In this document: positions 54,970 to 64,000 of the stretch, in pieces
How positions within the stretch are numbered: position 1 is the stretch's first letter
How the letters are laid out: each line of letters opens with the position of its first letter
Assembly (NCBI GenBank): GCA_016648135.1
Contig: JADDOH010002072.1
Span: 60,260-124,259 of the forward strand
DNA length: 64,000 nucleotides
Origin: Agrypnia vestita
Lineage: Eukaryota > Arthropoda > Insecta > Trichoptera > Phryganeidae
Reading direction: 5' to 3'
Position numbers and translations under genes: made by a program
The notes under the pieces: generated by a model
Database searches by the model: none
Told to the model about the DNA's origin: nothing
The model's input: only the letters and a program-made list of their open reading frames with translations

Positions 54970-55232
54970 ATGTCAAATTTCCGCTCGCTTGGCATCGCTG
55001 GCTTCTCGCCGCCACCGCTCGCTTGGCCGGACTGACCGCCGCCCGCGGCTACCTTCGCTACTATTATCGCTGTATCGCTGAAAGACCTCAAAAGAGATGG
55101 ACCGACGATAAAGCCGCTGTAGGGGGATAGAAATGGCTACAATTAGCAAACAACAAGGACGGATGGAAGGGTATGGAAGAGGCCTATATCCAGCAGTGGA
55201 GAGATGAAGGCTGATGAAGAAGAAGAAGAACA
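54970..55232 (+). mobile_element. LINE 3' end with (GAA)n tail
   Basis: Plus strand codes, with breaks, ANNKDGWKGMEEAYIQQWRD, the last residues of a CR1/L2-like or related non-LTR protein, followed by TGATGAAGAAGAAGAAGAA. The GC-rich start at 54985-55060 belongs to the same coding region. 5' truncated. Confidence 0.6.
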
Positions 55233-55859
55233 CGTTTACATATTTCTAGAAAGGTAAAACGGCAATTGTTAATAAAAGCTTTTGTTGTTTTGATAATGTG
55301 ATGGCATCAGAACACCGCACGATGTCAAATATTCCTGTAACGTAAATAACTTTATAGCAAATCCATTAGACAGAGAATTAGACCGAGATTTCAGCTGAAG
55401 ATCAGAAACATACCCAATACACCAAAGTGTGCTGCAGCCTTCATCCAGCATCATTTATCTTTGAAAACCCCGATAGCTTATGGACACGCCCCTGTAATTG
55501 TGGAAGACGTAAAAATGATTGCTTCTCGGTAAAACGAATTACTTTATCCAAATCCTTCAGAAATTTAATTAAGGAAAACTCATTTCTGTATTTTAATTAA
55601 AATATTTCAATAATATTCTTCGGAGAAGAAACATAGATATAAAATATTCATTTTGTAAGTTAATCCATTGAGAACCTTCCCTACCCCCTCCCCCCTCCCA
55701 CCCCACGGCTCCCATTAGTGTGTTGAACTAAATAATTCTTACAGGGCATTGTGTGCAAGATTAATTTTTAAATAAGAAATATTTTCATAATTACTTGGAA
55801 GCGTAACGTTAAATTCCGTACGTTAAATATTTCAGTAAACTATTTTACAAGTAGATATT
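55233..55859. other. AT-rich DNA with a C-rich tract at 55678-55710
   Basis: CCCTACCCCCTCCCCCCTCC on the plus strand. No gene recognised. Confidence 0.35.
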
Positions 55860-55867
55860 TTGATATA

Positions 55868-56040
55868 TTATATACTAATATAAAGAGTTAAAGTTTGTAA
55901 GCTTGGATGTAGGATTTAATCTCCGAAACTATTCATCCGATTTCAAAAATTCTTTCACCAATATTTAGAATGGACTTTCAAGATGGACAAAGGTTTTATA
56001 TAATTCCGTTAAAATAAAAAGGCTTTTCGTAATGACCTAT
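55868..56040 (+). mobile_element. Helitron-type 5' end fragment
   Basis: TATACTAATATAAAGAGTTA, then AATCTCCGAAACTATTCATC and ATTCTTTCACC follow the order of the element at 7667-8093. The 3' hairpin and CTAGT are missing. Confidence 0.7.
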
Positions 56041-56061
56041 TTTACAATGGTAGAAGAAAAA

Positions 56062-56463
56062 AATAACCCATTAAAACCAAGTTTTTATTATACTCATTTT
56101 CTTTGTAAAATATAACAACAATTAAAGACGAATTAAAACATATAACATAACACTAAACTTACAGGAATTTAATATATTTCTAAAATGTCAGATGTTTTGA
56201 GCTTTGATAAGACACTTCATGCTTTGAAGATTAAATTCTAAAAACATCAATCAATATTTTGATAGATACAATTACCAGCAAAATCGTACCTTGTGAATTT
56301 CCAGCGTAGAATTCCAGTTGTAGAATTCTTCAAAACTAAGCAGAAATCTAAAAGAAATAAATTATTTGATTTTTTCCCAAAAAAACCTAATTTTGCTGTC
56401 ATCTGTGAACCAATTGTTTTGTAAATTTTAGAAAATCGTAGTGATGTACCTATTACACCGACA
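56062..56463 (+). mobile_element. family A repeat, 5' part only
   Basis: Tip AACCCATTAAAACCAAGTTT and the long-form internal stretch, ending near CACCGACAACACTGCC. The common 3' half is absent. Confidence 0.75.
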
Positions 56464-57049
56464 ACACTGCCTTAACGGTAAGAGATATTTAAGTACTTCT
56501 CGTAGAGAAGTTGTAGAACTCAAATCGTTCTATAAAAAAGTCTACGACGATATAAATCTTTATGGTAAGGTTTATACACAAATTAATAAAATATGACTAA
56601 AAGTTACTCAAAATCTACACAAGCAAATCCGCGCGAGTAAGCTAGACGTAAATAAAGTGCATTGTATGCACTTAAAACAGGATTAAGGAACGAGATATGA
56701 AGATAAATTTTTAATACTTGTCAGGTAACGATGTTGGAGTATTCCACACAAGGCGAACATAATGCTCGTATTGATGGTAGGTAATGTAGTTTCTAAAATT
56801 TCAAATATGAATTGTCAGACAATAAGTCTTCTTGATATTATTTTAAAGAATTGATACATAGTTATTCGAGAAAAAAATGGCAAGGCAATGCGAAGCATTT
56901 GAGACATGTATCGCAAAATGCGGCCGCTTAGGCGCAAGCGTAGCTTAACTTTGTACGATAGAGTAGGGGAATAAACAAATTAGGAATCAATGTAGTTCTG
57001 GCTTGTAGCATAGTACACAGAGTACAAAAAGGATAACTGAGATAGTTTA
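56464..57049. other. AT-rich non-coding DNA
   Basis: Nothing recognised. Confidence 0.35.
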
Positions 57050-57340
57050 ATGGTGTGTAGTATATGGATGAGGATAGATTAGTGAAAAATGTATAGATGC
57101 GGGGCGTGTATCGAAGGTAGCAGGAACAGAAGGCGTCCGCGAAATACTTGTCAAATAAACCAAATATTGAATGACAGCCCTGTTAAGAGCATCAAAAAAC
57201 AAAGAGCGTACATGGGAAGATGTATGAAAGTGGACGAGGCAAAATTGACGTGCAAAAACAGGAGAGAGGCATTCTATCCTCTTTGCTTAACCCTGCGAGA
57301 AAACGAAGTGATGAATCTGCATAAGAATACTAAATCAGCT
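57050..57340 (+). pseudogene. LINE L1 C-terminal remnant
   Basis: Plus-strand frame: RCGACIEGSRNRRRPRNTCQ, then INQILNDSPVKSIKKQRAYM, GRCMKVDEAKLTCKNRREAF. It matches EASVEGNRNQGRPRKTWHDQ through VCQDRIVWRPI in the copy at 11710-12234. No (GTTA)n tail. Confidence 0.7.
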
Positions 57341-57835
57341 GGATGGTAAGAGATATATTTCTTATACAAGTCCAAAGATTCCAACGATATTAAATAGATT
57401 ATATAATTCCAAAGAAGAACAAGTATTATACTTAAAATATTAAAGAGCTGAAAACTTAAATATCTAGAATTTTAATGAGACATCAAGAGGAGTAGGATCT
57501 AATAATCGTTTTATTCCTGAGTAAGCAAATTAATAAGAGGTTTAAGACTTGGTCCGCCATACAACTATACAAATTAGAATATAAATATTACGTGTAGTTC
57601 AAGAGGAAGATTACTGAGCCCTGGAAGAGGGAGAACATTGTTGGTGAAGACCCCGAGGCAATGGTTTTGTTAGTTTGTTTATAGATTTCTGGGCAGCAGT
57701 AAACAAAGTTATGTAAGCCGATGCGATAGCCAATGCTTATTGAGTGGTAAAGACATGAATATAAGCTTGAATAAACCTGGCATGACATAAAACATATTTT
57801 GTATATAAATGCTATCAGCGCATTCAAACGTCAAT
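57341..57835. other. AT-rich non-coding DNA
   Basis: Nothing recognised. Confidence 0.35.
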
Positions 57836-58160
57836 GAGTAGCTTGTTGGTCTTGTGGTTAGGACTTTCGCCTCGTGATCCAAAGGTCGCAGGTTCGAATC
57901 TCACTCCAGACAAGCAAGTTAGCCGTAAAACTGCTGTGCAGTTTGGCATATCTACAATGTAATAAATAGCAAAAATGATATTATAGATATATATAACATA
58001 TCTCTATATATATATATATATATATATATAGATATCGAGTAGTATATATATAATGTAAAATAAAAGTCCTATTTTCATAGCACAAGCGTTTAGCTTAATT
58101 TGAAAATAGTAAGAATATATATTGATGTGACACGAATTCCTTGTTCGCATCTCTATTTTT
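57836..58160 (+). mobile_element. S1 SINE split by a 141 bp insert
   Basis: Head GTAGCTTGTTGGTCTTGTGG with B box GGTTCGAATC (about 57891-57900), through CAAGCAAGTTAG. The tail resumes at 58064 with AGTCCTATTTTCATAGCACA and ends CGCATCTCTATTTTT. Other S1 copies read straight across this joint. The insert (57923-58063) holds GCAGTTTGGCATATCTACAA and a (TA)n tract. Confidence 0.8.
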
Positions 58161-58414
58161 TTTTTTTTTAAATATATTTTTGGAAGATAAATTATACTAT
58201 TGCAGTAAATTTCTTGTTCGTAGTGTTTAAACTTTAGATTAAATCATAAATATTTTAATGATTCATATTCTTAAAATTTGAAGTAAAAGTGTACTTTATA
58301 CGTGGGGGAAGCGAATGAGAAACGGAGGTGTAAACATAAGATAAGAAAATGTCGCTTTATTAAGAACAAAAGGACGATGTTTCTATGCAAAAAGAAAATA
58401 GGATGCTTTTTTTT

Positions 58415-58690
58415 AATTGATTCAGCAACATTGTAGATTGACATTTTTAAAAATATTGATTGTATTATTTGTATAAATCTACTTATATTATTTGATTAAT
58501 TTTTATTTTTTTATTTTCAAATAATTTAGAAAAAAAAAAAACAAAATACATTATTCCTTTTGATATTTTGACATATATATAACACCCTGACGATTGTAAG
58601 GTATTTCCGAAACATGTAGGCGTAATTAATCAAATAATATAAGTAGATTTATCCAAATAATACAATCAATATATTTTTTAAATAGGATGC
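58415..58690 (+). mobile_element. PLE terminal fragment with hammerhead-like motif
   Basis: Shares GCAACATTGTAGATTGACAT and TTTTTAAAAATATTGATTGT with 60990-61030 in the big palindrome. CTGACGA at 58587-58593 is followed by a loop, GAAAC (58609-58613), AT, and GTA (58616-58618); ACACC before and GGCGT after give a 4-of-5 stem I. Stem II is decayed. The inverted pair AATATAAGTAGATTTAT recurs on both sides. Confidence 0.5.
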
Positions 58691-59548
58691 CACGGTCTAC
58701 TGTTTTGATAATTGTCGCCTTTATTCGTGACCAACTTCTCAATACCCGGTTTAATTTGTTCACGAACATATTCTATTGCTGGTATCATCTACACTTCTCT
58801 ATTCCGCTCATGAATTTCATTAAATAAGCAACGCAAAGTTGCCTAACCACCTGAGCGACCTTTTCAAAATAATAGTTAATGTTACAGTTACAGGGCAGTC
58901 CTAAACTTGAAACAAAATTTAACTTTAAGTGGAATCTAGTTTCTGATTCTACCACACTTTCACTGCTCCGTATATTAAAAACAGTTTATAATATAAATGT
59001 TTCATAAAATTATTTAAAATGTGTTTGGTTAACCGAGAGGAAGGGAAATTTCGGAGGGAAAAAAAGAAAATTCCTATTAAATGACCTGACTCTGGAAATT
59101 TAGGCAAATCACAGTGCCTCATATCATTGGCTTCAATCCTTTTTATTTTGAGCTGTTCCATGATTTTCTGTTTATCTTGATCTCAGAGATTCATATTGAT
59201 GTTCATGTTTTTTTATTATTTAGATTGGTTACCAAGTCTCATTACTAAATTCATTTTTAAGTTTTGTTATGTTCAAATAATACTTTATCTATTATATATA
59301 TTTTATCCTATGTAAATTATACCTATAACTAAATGTGCAATTTACTTACGCAAGAAAATGGAAAATGGTTTCTTGATTCACACAAATTATTCACGGCTTT
59401 TATCGCTTCAATCACTTTCAAGAAAATTCTGTCCAATTTCACATGCAGGTACTCTCTCGATTTATTAGTATCGCTAGCAAAAACTATCGCGCGCAATGCA
59501 ACGCCTTCGTTTTTACTGTTAAATGTTTTTCTCGATTTTCTAGATTGT
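58691..59548. other. non-coding DNA
   Basis: 58710-58870 has balanced composition and no match in this window. The rest is AT-rich. Confidence 0.3.
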
Positions 59549-59683
59549 GTCTTCTGGGGTATTATGCCATGTTTTTGGGACCTTTCTGCGACGTTTCCGA
59601 TGATGGATGCAATGGGATCCGAAACGTCGGCCAGAAAGGTTGTAAAAACACGGCGTAATACCCCAGAAGACACAAACCAGAAG
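59549..59683. repeat. inverted repeat with hammerhead-like motif (GGATCC type)
   Basis: Arms of about 56 bp: TGTCTTCTGGGGTATTA to GATGC on the left, answered up to TAATACCCCAGAAGACA on the right. On the plus strand CCGATGATGGATGCAATGGG, then ATCCGAAACGTCGG gives a hammerhead-like core with GGAT/ATCC stem II and GTC at the cleavage position; CCTTTCTG and CAGAAAGG flank it as an outer stem. The core's first T is C here. Confidence 0.5.
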
Positions 59684-59817
59684 AAAACCTAAAGAAATGA
59701 GCTGCCGTGAATATGTAAGAACATTCGTTTTTCTCGATGTTTCGATAATAGTTTAGTCATCACAAGATTCGTGTGGATCATTTTAAAACCTTCTAGTATC
59801 TTCCAATTTTAGTATTA

Positions 59818-60538
59818 AGCCATGTATTCACTAGGGGACAAATAGCGCAATATTCCGCGGCATGTCGTTTTCACGCTACCATCTACGCTCATGTTTCGGG
59901 GACAATGACGCTGTCACTTGACGTGTACACACTGGGACTCACATATCACTTGTCGCGGAAATGTCGCCCGATGAAGTTATGATGATTAGTGCTGCGCATA
60001 TATTTATTCTAACAAGTTTATCGAAACGTAACAGGAGAAAAAGGTGGTGGGTGCGAAATTATTTACTGCAAAGAGAAAGAAGGATGGATATTTTATGCGA
60101 TCTTCGAATCTCTGACGGATCTTTTGTCAATTTCACTCGAATGACAACAACTAATTTCTAAAATTTATTACAAATAATCGAGCCTTCCATAGCCAAGCAA
60201 GACACAATATTATGAAACGCTGTTGGCCCTCACATCAGACTTGCAATTACAGCTCAATTAGAGCTCGATCAGTTGGATAACAACCTCGTTTCCTCACACT
60301 AATATCATGTTGAGTAGTATACAGTTACAGCGCATGCGCATTCTCTTGTAAACATACCACGTGATACTGACGCGTGGCGTGATGTCCCCGTGAGCTTGCT
60401 CGGGAACCGCGCGCATGGCAACGTTGCCGCGGCACGTAGAAATGCCACGCTATGTTGTGCGCGACGTCGCAACGTCACGTAGATTCTATGCCGCGCGTGA
60501 TGTTGAGGGACAATTTGTCCCCTAGTAAATACATGGCT
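59818..60538 (+). mobile_element. PIF/Harbinger-type element, internally deleted
   Basis: 721 bp between TTA duplications (59815-59817, 60539-60541). Left tip AGCCATGTATTCACTAGGGG, right tip CCCCTAGTAAATACATGGCT. Three-base TTA/TAA duplications are typical of PIF/Harbinger. The right end is GC-rich with CpG-rich words. Part of it (from 60417 on) is also present in the right arm of the large palindrome. Confidence 0.8.
59961..60161 (+). pseudogene. Harbinger transposase N-terminal remnant
   Basis: A 66-codon frame with RNRRKRWWVRNYLLQRERR, then DILCDLRISDGSFVNFTRMT. It resembles the start of PIF/Harbinger (HARBI1-like) nuclease proteins, in which a basic RRRWWVRPWL-type motif precedes an acidic helix and the FxNFxRM motif. 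The DDE catalytic region is deleted. Confidence 0.6.
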
Positions 60539-60847
60539 TTAAGGATTTTCCGATTACCATCTCGATACAATATTTATTTGGTGGAAACCAGCCGAGAGTT
60601 TAACTTTTACATCGCTCAACGAATGACTGAATGCTTTGCGAAACTATGACGCTTAATATGCTCGTATGATTATGTTTATAAATAAACATCTTACGGTTGG
60701 TACTTAAGCAACAGAATTAGTTTGTGCAGCTTCAAAGTTGGTCGGACGCCGCGTCATAATGGTGTGGTGGGGGAATAATAAACCCGTGCAGTCATAGGCG
60801 AGCGGACGGCAAATGCCATTCGTATGCTATTTTTAAAATTATAGGAA

Positions 60848-60957
60848 ACTAGTGGCCCGCCCCGGTTTCGCACGGGTATTTAACAAAATTTTCAAAAATA
60901 TATATAAAACAGTATAATAAAAATCTACGCGTGCGAAGCCGCGCGGGCACAGCTAGT
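60848..60957. mobile_element. 110 bp unit with two Helitron-type 3' ends
   Basis: The left end ACTAGTGGCCCGCCCCGG is the complement of a Helitron 3' terminus (CCGGGGCGGGCCACTAGT), and the right end GCCGCGCGGGCACAGCTAGT is another. Both point outwards. The mirror copy is at 63460-63569. Confidence 0.65.
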
Positions 60958-61070
60958 TAACAATAATATACTTTGTTTTTTCAATTGATTGAGCAACATT
61001 GTAGATTGACATTTTTAAAAAATATTGATTATTTTATTTATACATACCTACTTTTGTGCGTTTTTTTTTC

Positions 61071-61640
61071 ATCACATGTTTCAGAAATTACCATTCCATC
61101 ATCAGGGTGCTGTATAACTGTCAAAAAATTCCAATGAAATGTCTTTTGTTCCGTGTTTATCCAAATTATTTGAAAAATTATTTTGAAAAAATATTATTAC
61201 TGAAGTTCTTGATTACTCGCAATTATTGGAAAAAAAATTCATATTGGGCTAGTAGTCAAATCCAATTGATTATTAATAATATTTTGTTTACTATTGCATG
61301 ATTTACTAATTTCTAATGATTCTAAATTATTCAATTTCAGACCAAAATTATTTCTGTGTAAAATAGAAAGACCTACATTTTTATCAAAACCGTGATCATT
61401 TTCTAATAAATGATTTGAAAATTCAGAAAAACCATGATTATTCAGATATCTTAAATGTTCTTTAACACTTACATTGAAATTTCGACCGGTTTTTTCAAAA
61501 TAATTTTTCAAATAATTTGGATAAACAAGGAACAAAAGACATTTCATTGGAATTTTTTGACAGTTATACAGCACATCAGGAATGGTAATTTCTGAAACAT
61601 GTTGGTGAAAAAAAACTCACAAAAGTAGATTACATACCAA
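61071..61640 (-). pseudogene. PLE endonuclease fragment with inverted flanks (left arm)
   Basis: Minus-strand frame 61574-61239 contains TGRNFNVSVKEHLRYLN, FSNHLLENDHGFDK, VGLSILHRNNF and LNNLESLEISK, the C-terminal part of the PLE GIY-YIG endonuclease. The upstream LYNCQKIPMKCLLF part of that frame is the complement of the terminal region at 61100-61195, so it is a fusion product and not native protein. Reverse transcriptase is absent. A hammerhead-like motif in the minus strand lies at 61080-61110. Confidence 0.7.
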
Positions 61641-61704
61641 TAAAATAATCAATATTTTTTAAATATACTTTGTTTTCACCAATTATTTATTAAAAATATC
61701 AACA

Positions 61705-61735
61705 TGTTTGAGAGCAAATGTCCCTTCGTCAGAAT
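61705..61735 (-). ncRNA. hammerhead-like motif, CTGACGA type (left arm)
   Basis: Mirror of 62682-62712: CTGACGA, stem II GGGA/TCTC, then CAAAC where GAAAC is expected. The altered catalytic G makes activity unlikely. Confidence 0.35.
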
Positions 61736-61929
61736 ACAATGTATATTAACAAATTAAAAGTCAAAAATTGAAGTAAAGACAATAAAAATATAAAAAATGA
61801 TATATGGGAAATGAATAAATAATAGTAAATAGAATATTATAAATAACCAAGTCCTTTTTGCAAATAGTTATATTTTATATAATTAAACTAGTTTACTTTG
61901 TTTACACCACTAAAATTTATTTGGTAAAA

Positions 61930-61967
61930 CCAACCGGTTTCGGAAACGACGTTCCTTCATCAGGGTA
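61930..61967 (-). ncRNA. hammerhead-like motif, CTGATGA type (left arm)
   Basis: Mirror of 62450-62487, described there. Confidence 0.5.
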
Positions 61968-62162
61968 TATACTTAATACTAATTGAACTTTAAAAAAATT
62001 ATAAACAATCATACTTCAGTGTTAAGTGTCCAAATGGGGGTAAATAGTGGGGGGTGCGAAAGAAACAGGTGATAGGGTGAAAGGGAACATATTCAAAATA
62101 GGACTGTAAGTTAAATTTTTTTGGTTATTAATAATAGATTCATTATTATTAATAGCTTTCTT

Positions 62163-62250
62163 AATCTCTTGGTCTCTAGGGATTAAGAAAGCTATAAATT
62201 AGAGCTATAAATCTCTTGGTCTCTAGGGATTAAGAAAGCTATAAATTAGA
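62163..62250. repeat. 47 bp tandem duplication at the palindrome centre
   Basis: AATCTCTTGGTCTCTAGGGA at 62163 recurs at 62210 and both are followed by TTAAGAAAGCTATAAATTAG. This makes the spacer asymmetric. Confidence 0.85.
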
Positions 62251-62449
62251 GATTAAGAATGCTATAAATAATAATGAATCTATTATTAACAACCAAAAAA
62301 ATTTAACTTACAGTTCTATTTTGAATATGTTCCCTTTCACCCTATCACCTGTTTCTTTCGCATCCCCCACTATTTACCCCAATTTGGACACTTAACACTG
62401 AAGTATGATAGTTTATAATTTTTGTAAAGTTCAATTAGTATTAAGTATA

Positions 62450-62487
62450 TACCCTGATGAAGGAACGTCGTTTCCGAAACCGGTTGG
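62450..62487 (+). ncRNA. hammerhead ribozyme candidate (right arm, best core)
   Basis: CTGATGA (62454-62460), stem II GGAA/TTCC (62462-62465 with 62472-62475), GAAAC (62476-62480), CG, then GTT. TACC before and GGTT after the core give a short stem I. All invariant core positions are present. The two-base pair stem III closed by CG is the minimal form known from Penelope-like elements. Cleavage after GTT would be slower than after GTC or GTA. Confidence 0.55.
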
Positions 62488-62681
62488 TTTTACCAAATAA
62501 ATTTTAGTGGTGTAAACAAAGTAAACTAGTTTAATTATATAAAATATAACTATTTGCAAAAAGGACTTGGTTATTTATAATATTCTATTTACTATTATTT
62601 ATTCATTTCCCATATATCATTTTTTATATTTTTATTGTCTTTACTTCAATTTTTGACTTTTAATTTGTTAATATACATTGT

Positions 62682-62712
62682 ATTCTGACGAAGGGACATT
62701 TGCTCTCAAACA
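62682..62712 (+). ncRNA. hammerhead-like motif, decayed (right arm)
   Basis: CTGACGA at 62685-62691 with a GGGA/TCTC stem II and CAAAC in place of GAAAC. Confidence 0.35.
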
Positions 62713-62794
62713 TGTTGATATTTTTAATAAATAATTGGTGAAAACAAAGTATATTTAAAAAATATTGATTATTTTATTGGTATGTAATCTACTT

Positions 62795-63365
62795 TTGTGA
62801 GTTTTTTTTCACCAACATGTTTCAGAAATTACCATTCCTGATGTGCTGTATAACTGTCAAAAAATTCCAATGAAATGTCTTTTGTTCCTTGTTTATCCAA
62901 ATTATTTGAAAAATTATTTTGAAAAAACCGGTCGAAATTTCAATGTAAGTGTTAAAGAACATTTAAGATATCTGAATAATCATGGTTTTTCTGAATTTTC
63001 AAATCATTTATTAGAAAATGATCACGGTTTTGATAAAAATGTAGGTCTTTCTATTTTACACAGAAATAATTTTGGTCTGAAATTGAATAATTTAGAATCA
63101 TTAGAAATTAGTAAATCATGCAATAGTAAACAAAATATTATTAATAATCAATTGGATTTGACTACTAGCCCAATATGAATTTTTTTTCCAATAATTGCGA
63201 GTAATCAAGAACTTCAGTAATAATATTTTTTCAAAATAATTTTTCAAATAATTTGGATAAACACGGAACAAAAGACATTTCATTGGAATTTTTTGACAGT
63301 TATACAGCACCCTGATGATGGAATGGTAATTTCTGAAACATGTGATGAAAAAAAAACGCACAAAA
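62795..63365 (+). pseudogene. PLE endonuclease fragment with inverted flanks (right arm)
   Basis: Mirror image of 61052-61622, with the same endonuclease tail in the frame 62843-63178. The segment 62815-62930 is the inverse of 63210-63350, so the endonuclease piece sits between inverted copies of the element's own terminus. Confidence 0.7.
63304..63344 (+). ncRNA. hammerhead ribozyme candidate (right arm)
   Basis: CTGATGA (63312-63318), five-pair stem II GGAAT/ATTTC (63320-63324 with 63329-63333), GAAAC (63335-63339), AT, GTG. The core is complete but G at the cleavage position should block or greatly slow cleavage. Confidence 0.45.
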
Positions 63366-63878
63366 GTAGGTATGTATAAATAAAATAATCAATATTTTTT
63401 AAAAATGTCAATCTACAATGTTGCTCAATCAATTGAAAAAACAAAGTATATTATTGTTAACTAGCTGTGCCCGCGCGGCTTCGCACGCGTAGATTTTTAT
63501 TATACTGTTTTATATATATTTTTGAAAATTTTGTTAAATACCCGTGCGAAACCGGGGCGGGCCACTAGTTTCCTATAATTTTAAAAATAGCATACGAATG
63601 GCATTTGCCGTCCGCTCGCCTATGACTGCACGGGTTTATTATTCCCCCACCACACCATTATGACGCGGCGTCCGACCAACTTTGAAGCTGCACAAACTAA
63701 TTCTGTTGCTTAAGTACCAACCGTAAGATGTTTATTTATAAACATAATCATACGAGCATATTAAGCGTCATAGTTTCGCAAAGCATTCAGTCATTCGTTG
63801 AGCGATGTAAAAGTTAAACTCTCGGCTGGTTTCCACCAAATAAATATTGTATCGAGATGGTAATCGGAAAATCCTTAA

Positions 63879-64000
63879 AGCCATGTATTTACTAGGGGAC
63901 AAATTGTCCCTCAACATCACGCGCGGCATAGAATCTACGTGACGTTGCGACGTCGCGCACAACATAGCGTGGCATTTCTACGTGCCGCGGCAACGTTGCC
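63879..64000 (-). mobile_element. Harbinger-type element, mirror copy cut by window end
   Basis: Complement of 60417-60538, preceded by TAA (63876-63878), the mirrored target duplication. Confidence 0.8.

Larger units (their letters stand above)
60417..64000. repeat. long inverted repeat, arms over 1.7 kb, cut by window end
   Basis: Paired coordinates sum to 124417 throughout (60417 with 64000, 61056 with 63361, 61239 with 63178), so the arms contain no net indels. Blocks I compared by eye in the outer arms were identical. The 190 bp nearest the centre differ at about eight positions, and the central 70 bp or so are not symmetrical. The arms are a mosaic: Harbinger right end, paired Helitron-type ends, PLE endonuclease fragment, PLE hammerhead-like blocks. 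The repeat therefore is not one ordinary transposon. Confidence 0.95.

Noticed and set aside
59329..59692. Long frames on both strands over 59.3-59.7 kb
   Set aside because: They cross the 59549-59683 inverted repeat and mirror each other; no domain recognised.
61056..61301. 81-codon frame, mirrored at 63116-63361
   Set aside because: It is the complement of PLE terminal sequence; only the opposite strand carries endonuclease similarity.
1..64000. Host gene exons
   Set aside because: I looked for long frames with family resemblance outside transposons and found none; short exons cannot be excluded without transcripts or a homology search.

Overview
The window is AT-rich nuclear DNA from an animal, most likely an insect. 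The reasons are the mixture of transposon types: a D,D34D mariner, piggyBac-type elements with TTAA target duplications, a PIF/Harbinger relative, Helitron-type ends closing with CTAGT, tRNA-derived SINEs, several non-LTR retrotransposon families, Penelope-like elements (PLEs) and solo LTRs. I found no convincing host exon, no true tRNA or rRNA gene and nothing bacterial. Nearly every longer open frame is a decayed transposon fragment or a chance frame. The order of insect cannot be settled from this sequence.

Layout. 1-10 kb: a TA-flanked MITE (1990-2314), fold-back elements, LINE 3' ends, and a short Helitron whose 5' tip was hit by a LINE. 10-20 kb: a piggyBac-type MITE, a 1.2 kb LINE remnant with reverse transcriptase motifs (11705-12895), a LINE inserted in another repeat with a recognisable empty site at 45 kb, and an exact 310 bp tandem duplication. 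20-36 kb: SINEs, a 1.2 kb unclassified repeat (second copy at 46.8-48.1 kb), a palindromic PLE unit with hammerhead-like motifs, a solo LTR inside a repeat called here family A, and a larger LTR with a core promoter. 36-46 kb: more family A, a piggyBac-type element, and a nearly complete mariner (41580-42865) inside a SINE. 46-60 kb: heat-shock-element arrays next to a Helitron-type 3' end, a three-level transposon nest, more family A, LTR and PLE fragments, and a 721 bp Harbinger-type element. From about 60.4 kb to the window edge lies a long inverted repeat centred at 62208/62209 and cut by the window end.

No gene set acts as a pathway. The window is a record of successive insertions, several datable relative to each other by nesting and target-site duplications. 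The most interesting signals are the phased GAA/TTC arrays at 48.5-48.6 kb, the large palindrome, and repeated hammerhead-like motifs tied to PLE sequence. A few segments of balanced base composition (near 16.7, 24.9, 26.6, 31.5 and 46.5 kb) may be single-copy host DNA.
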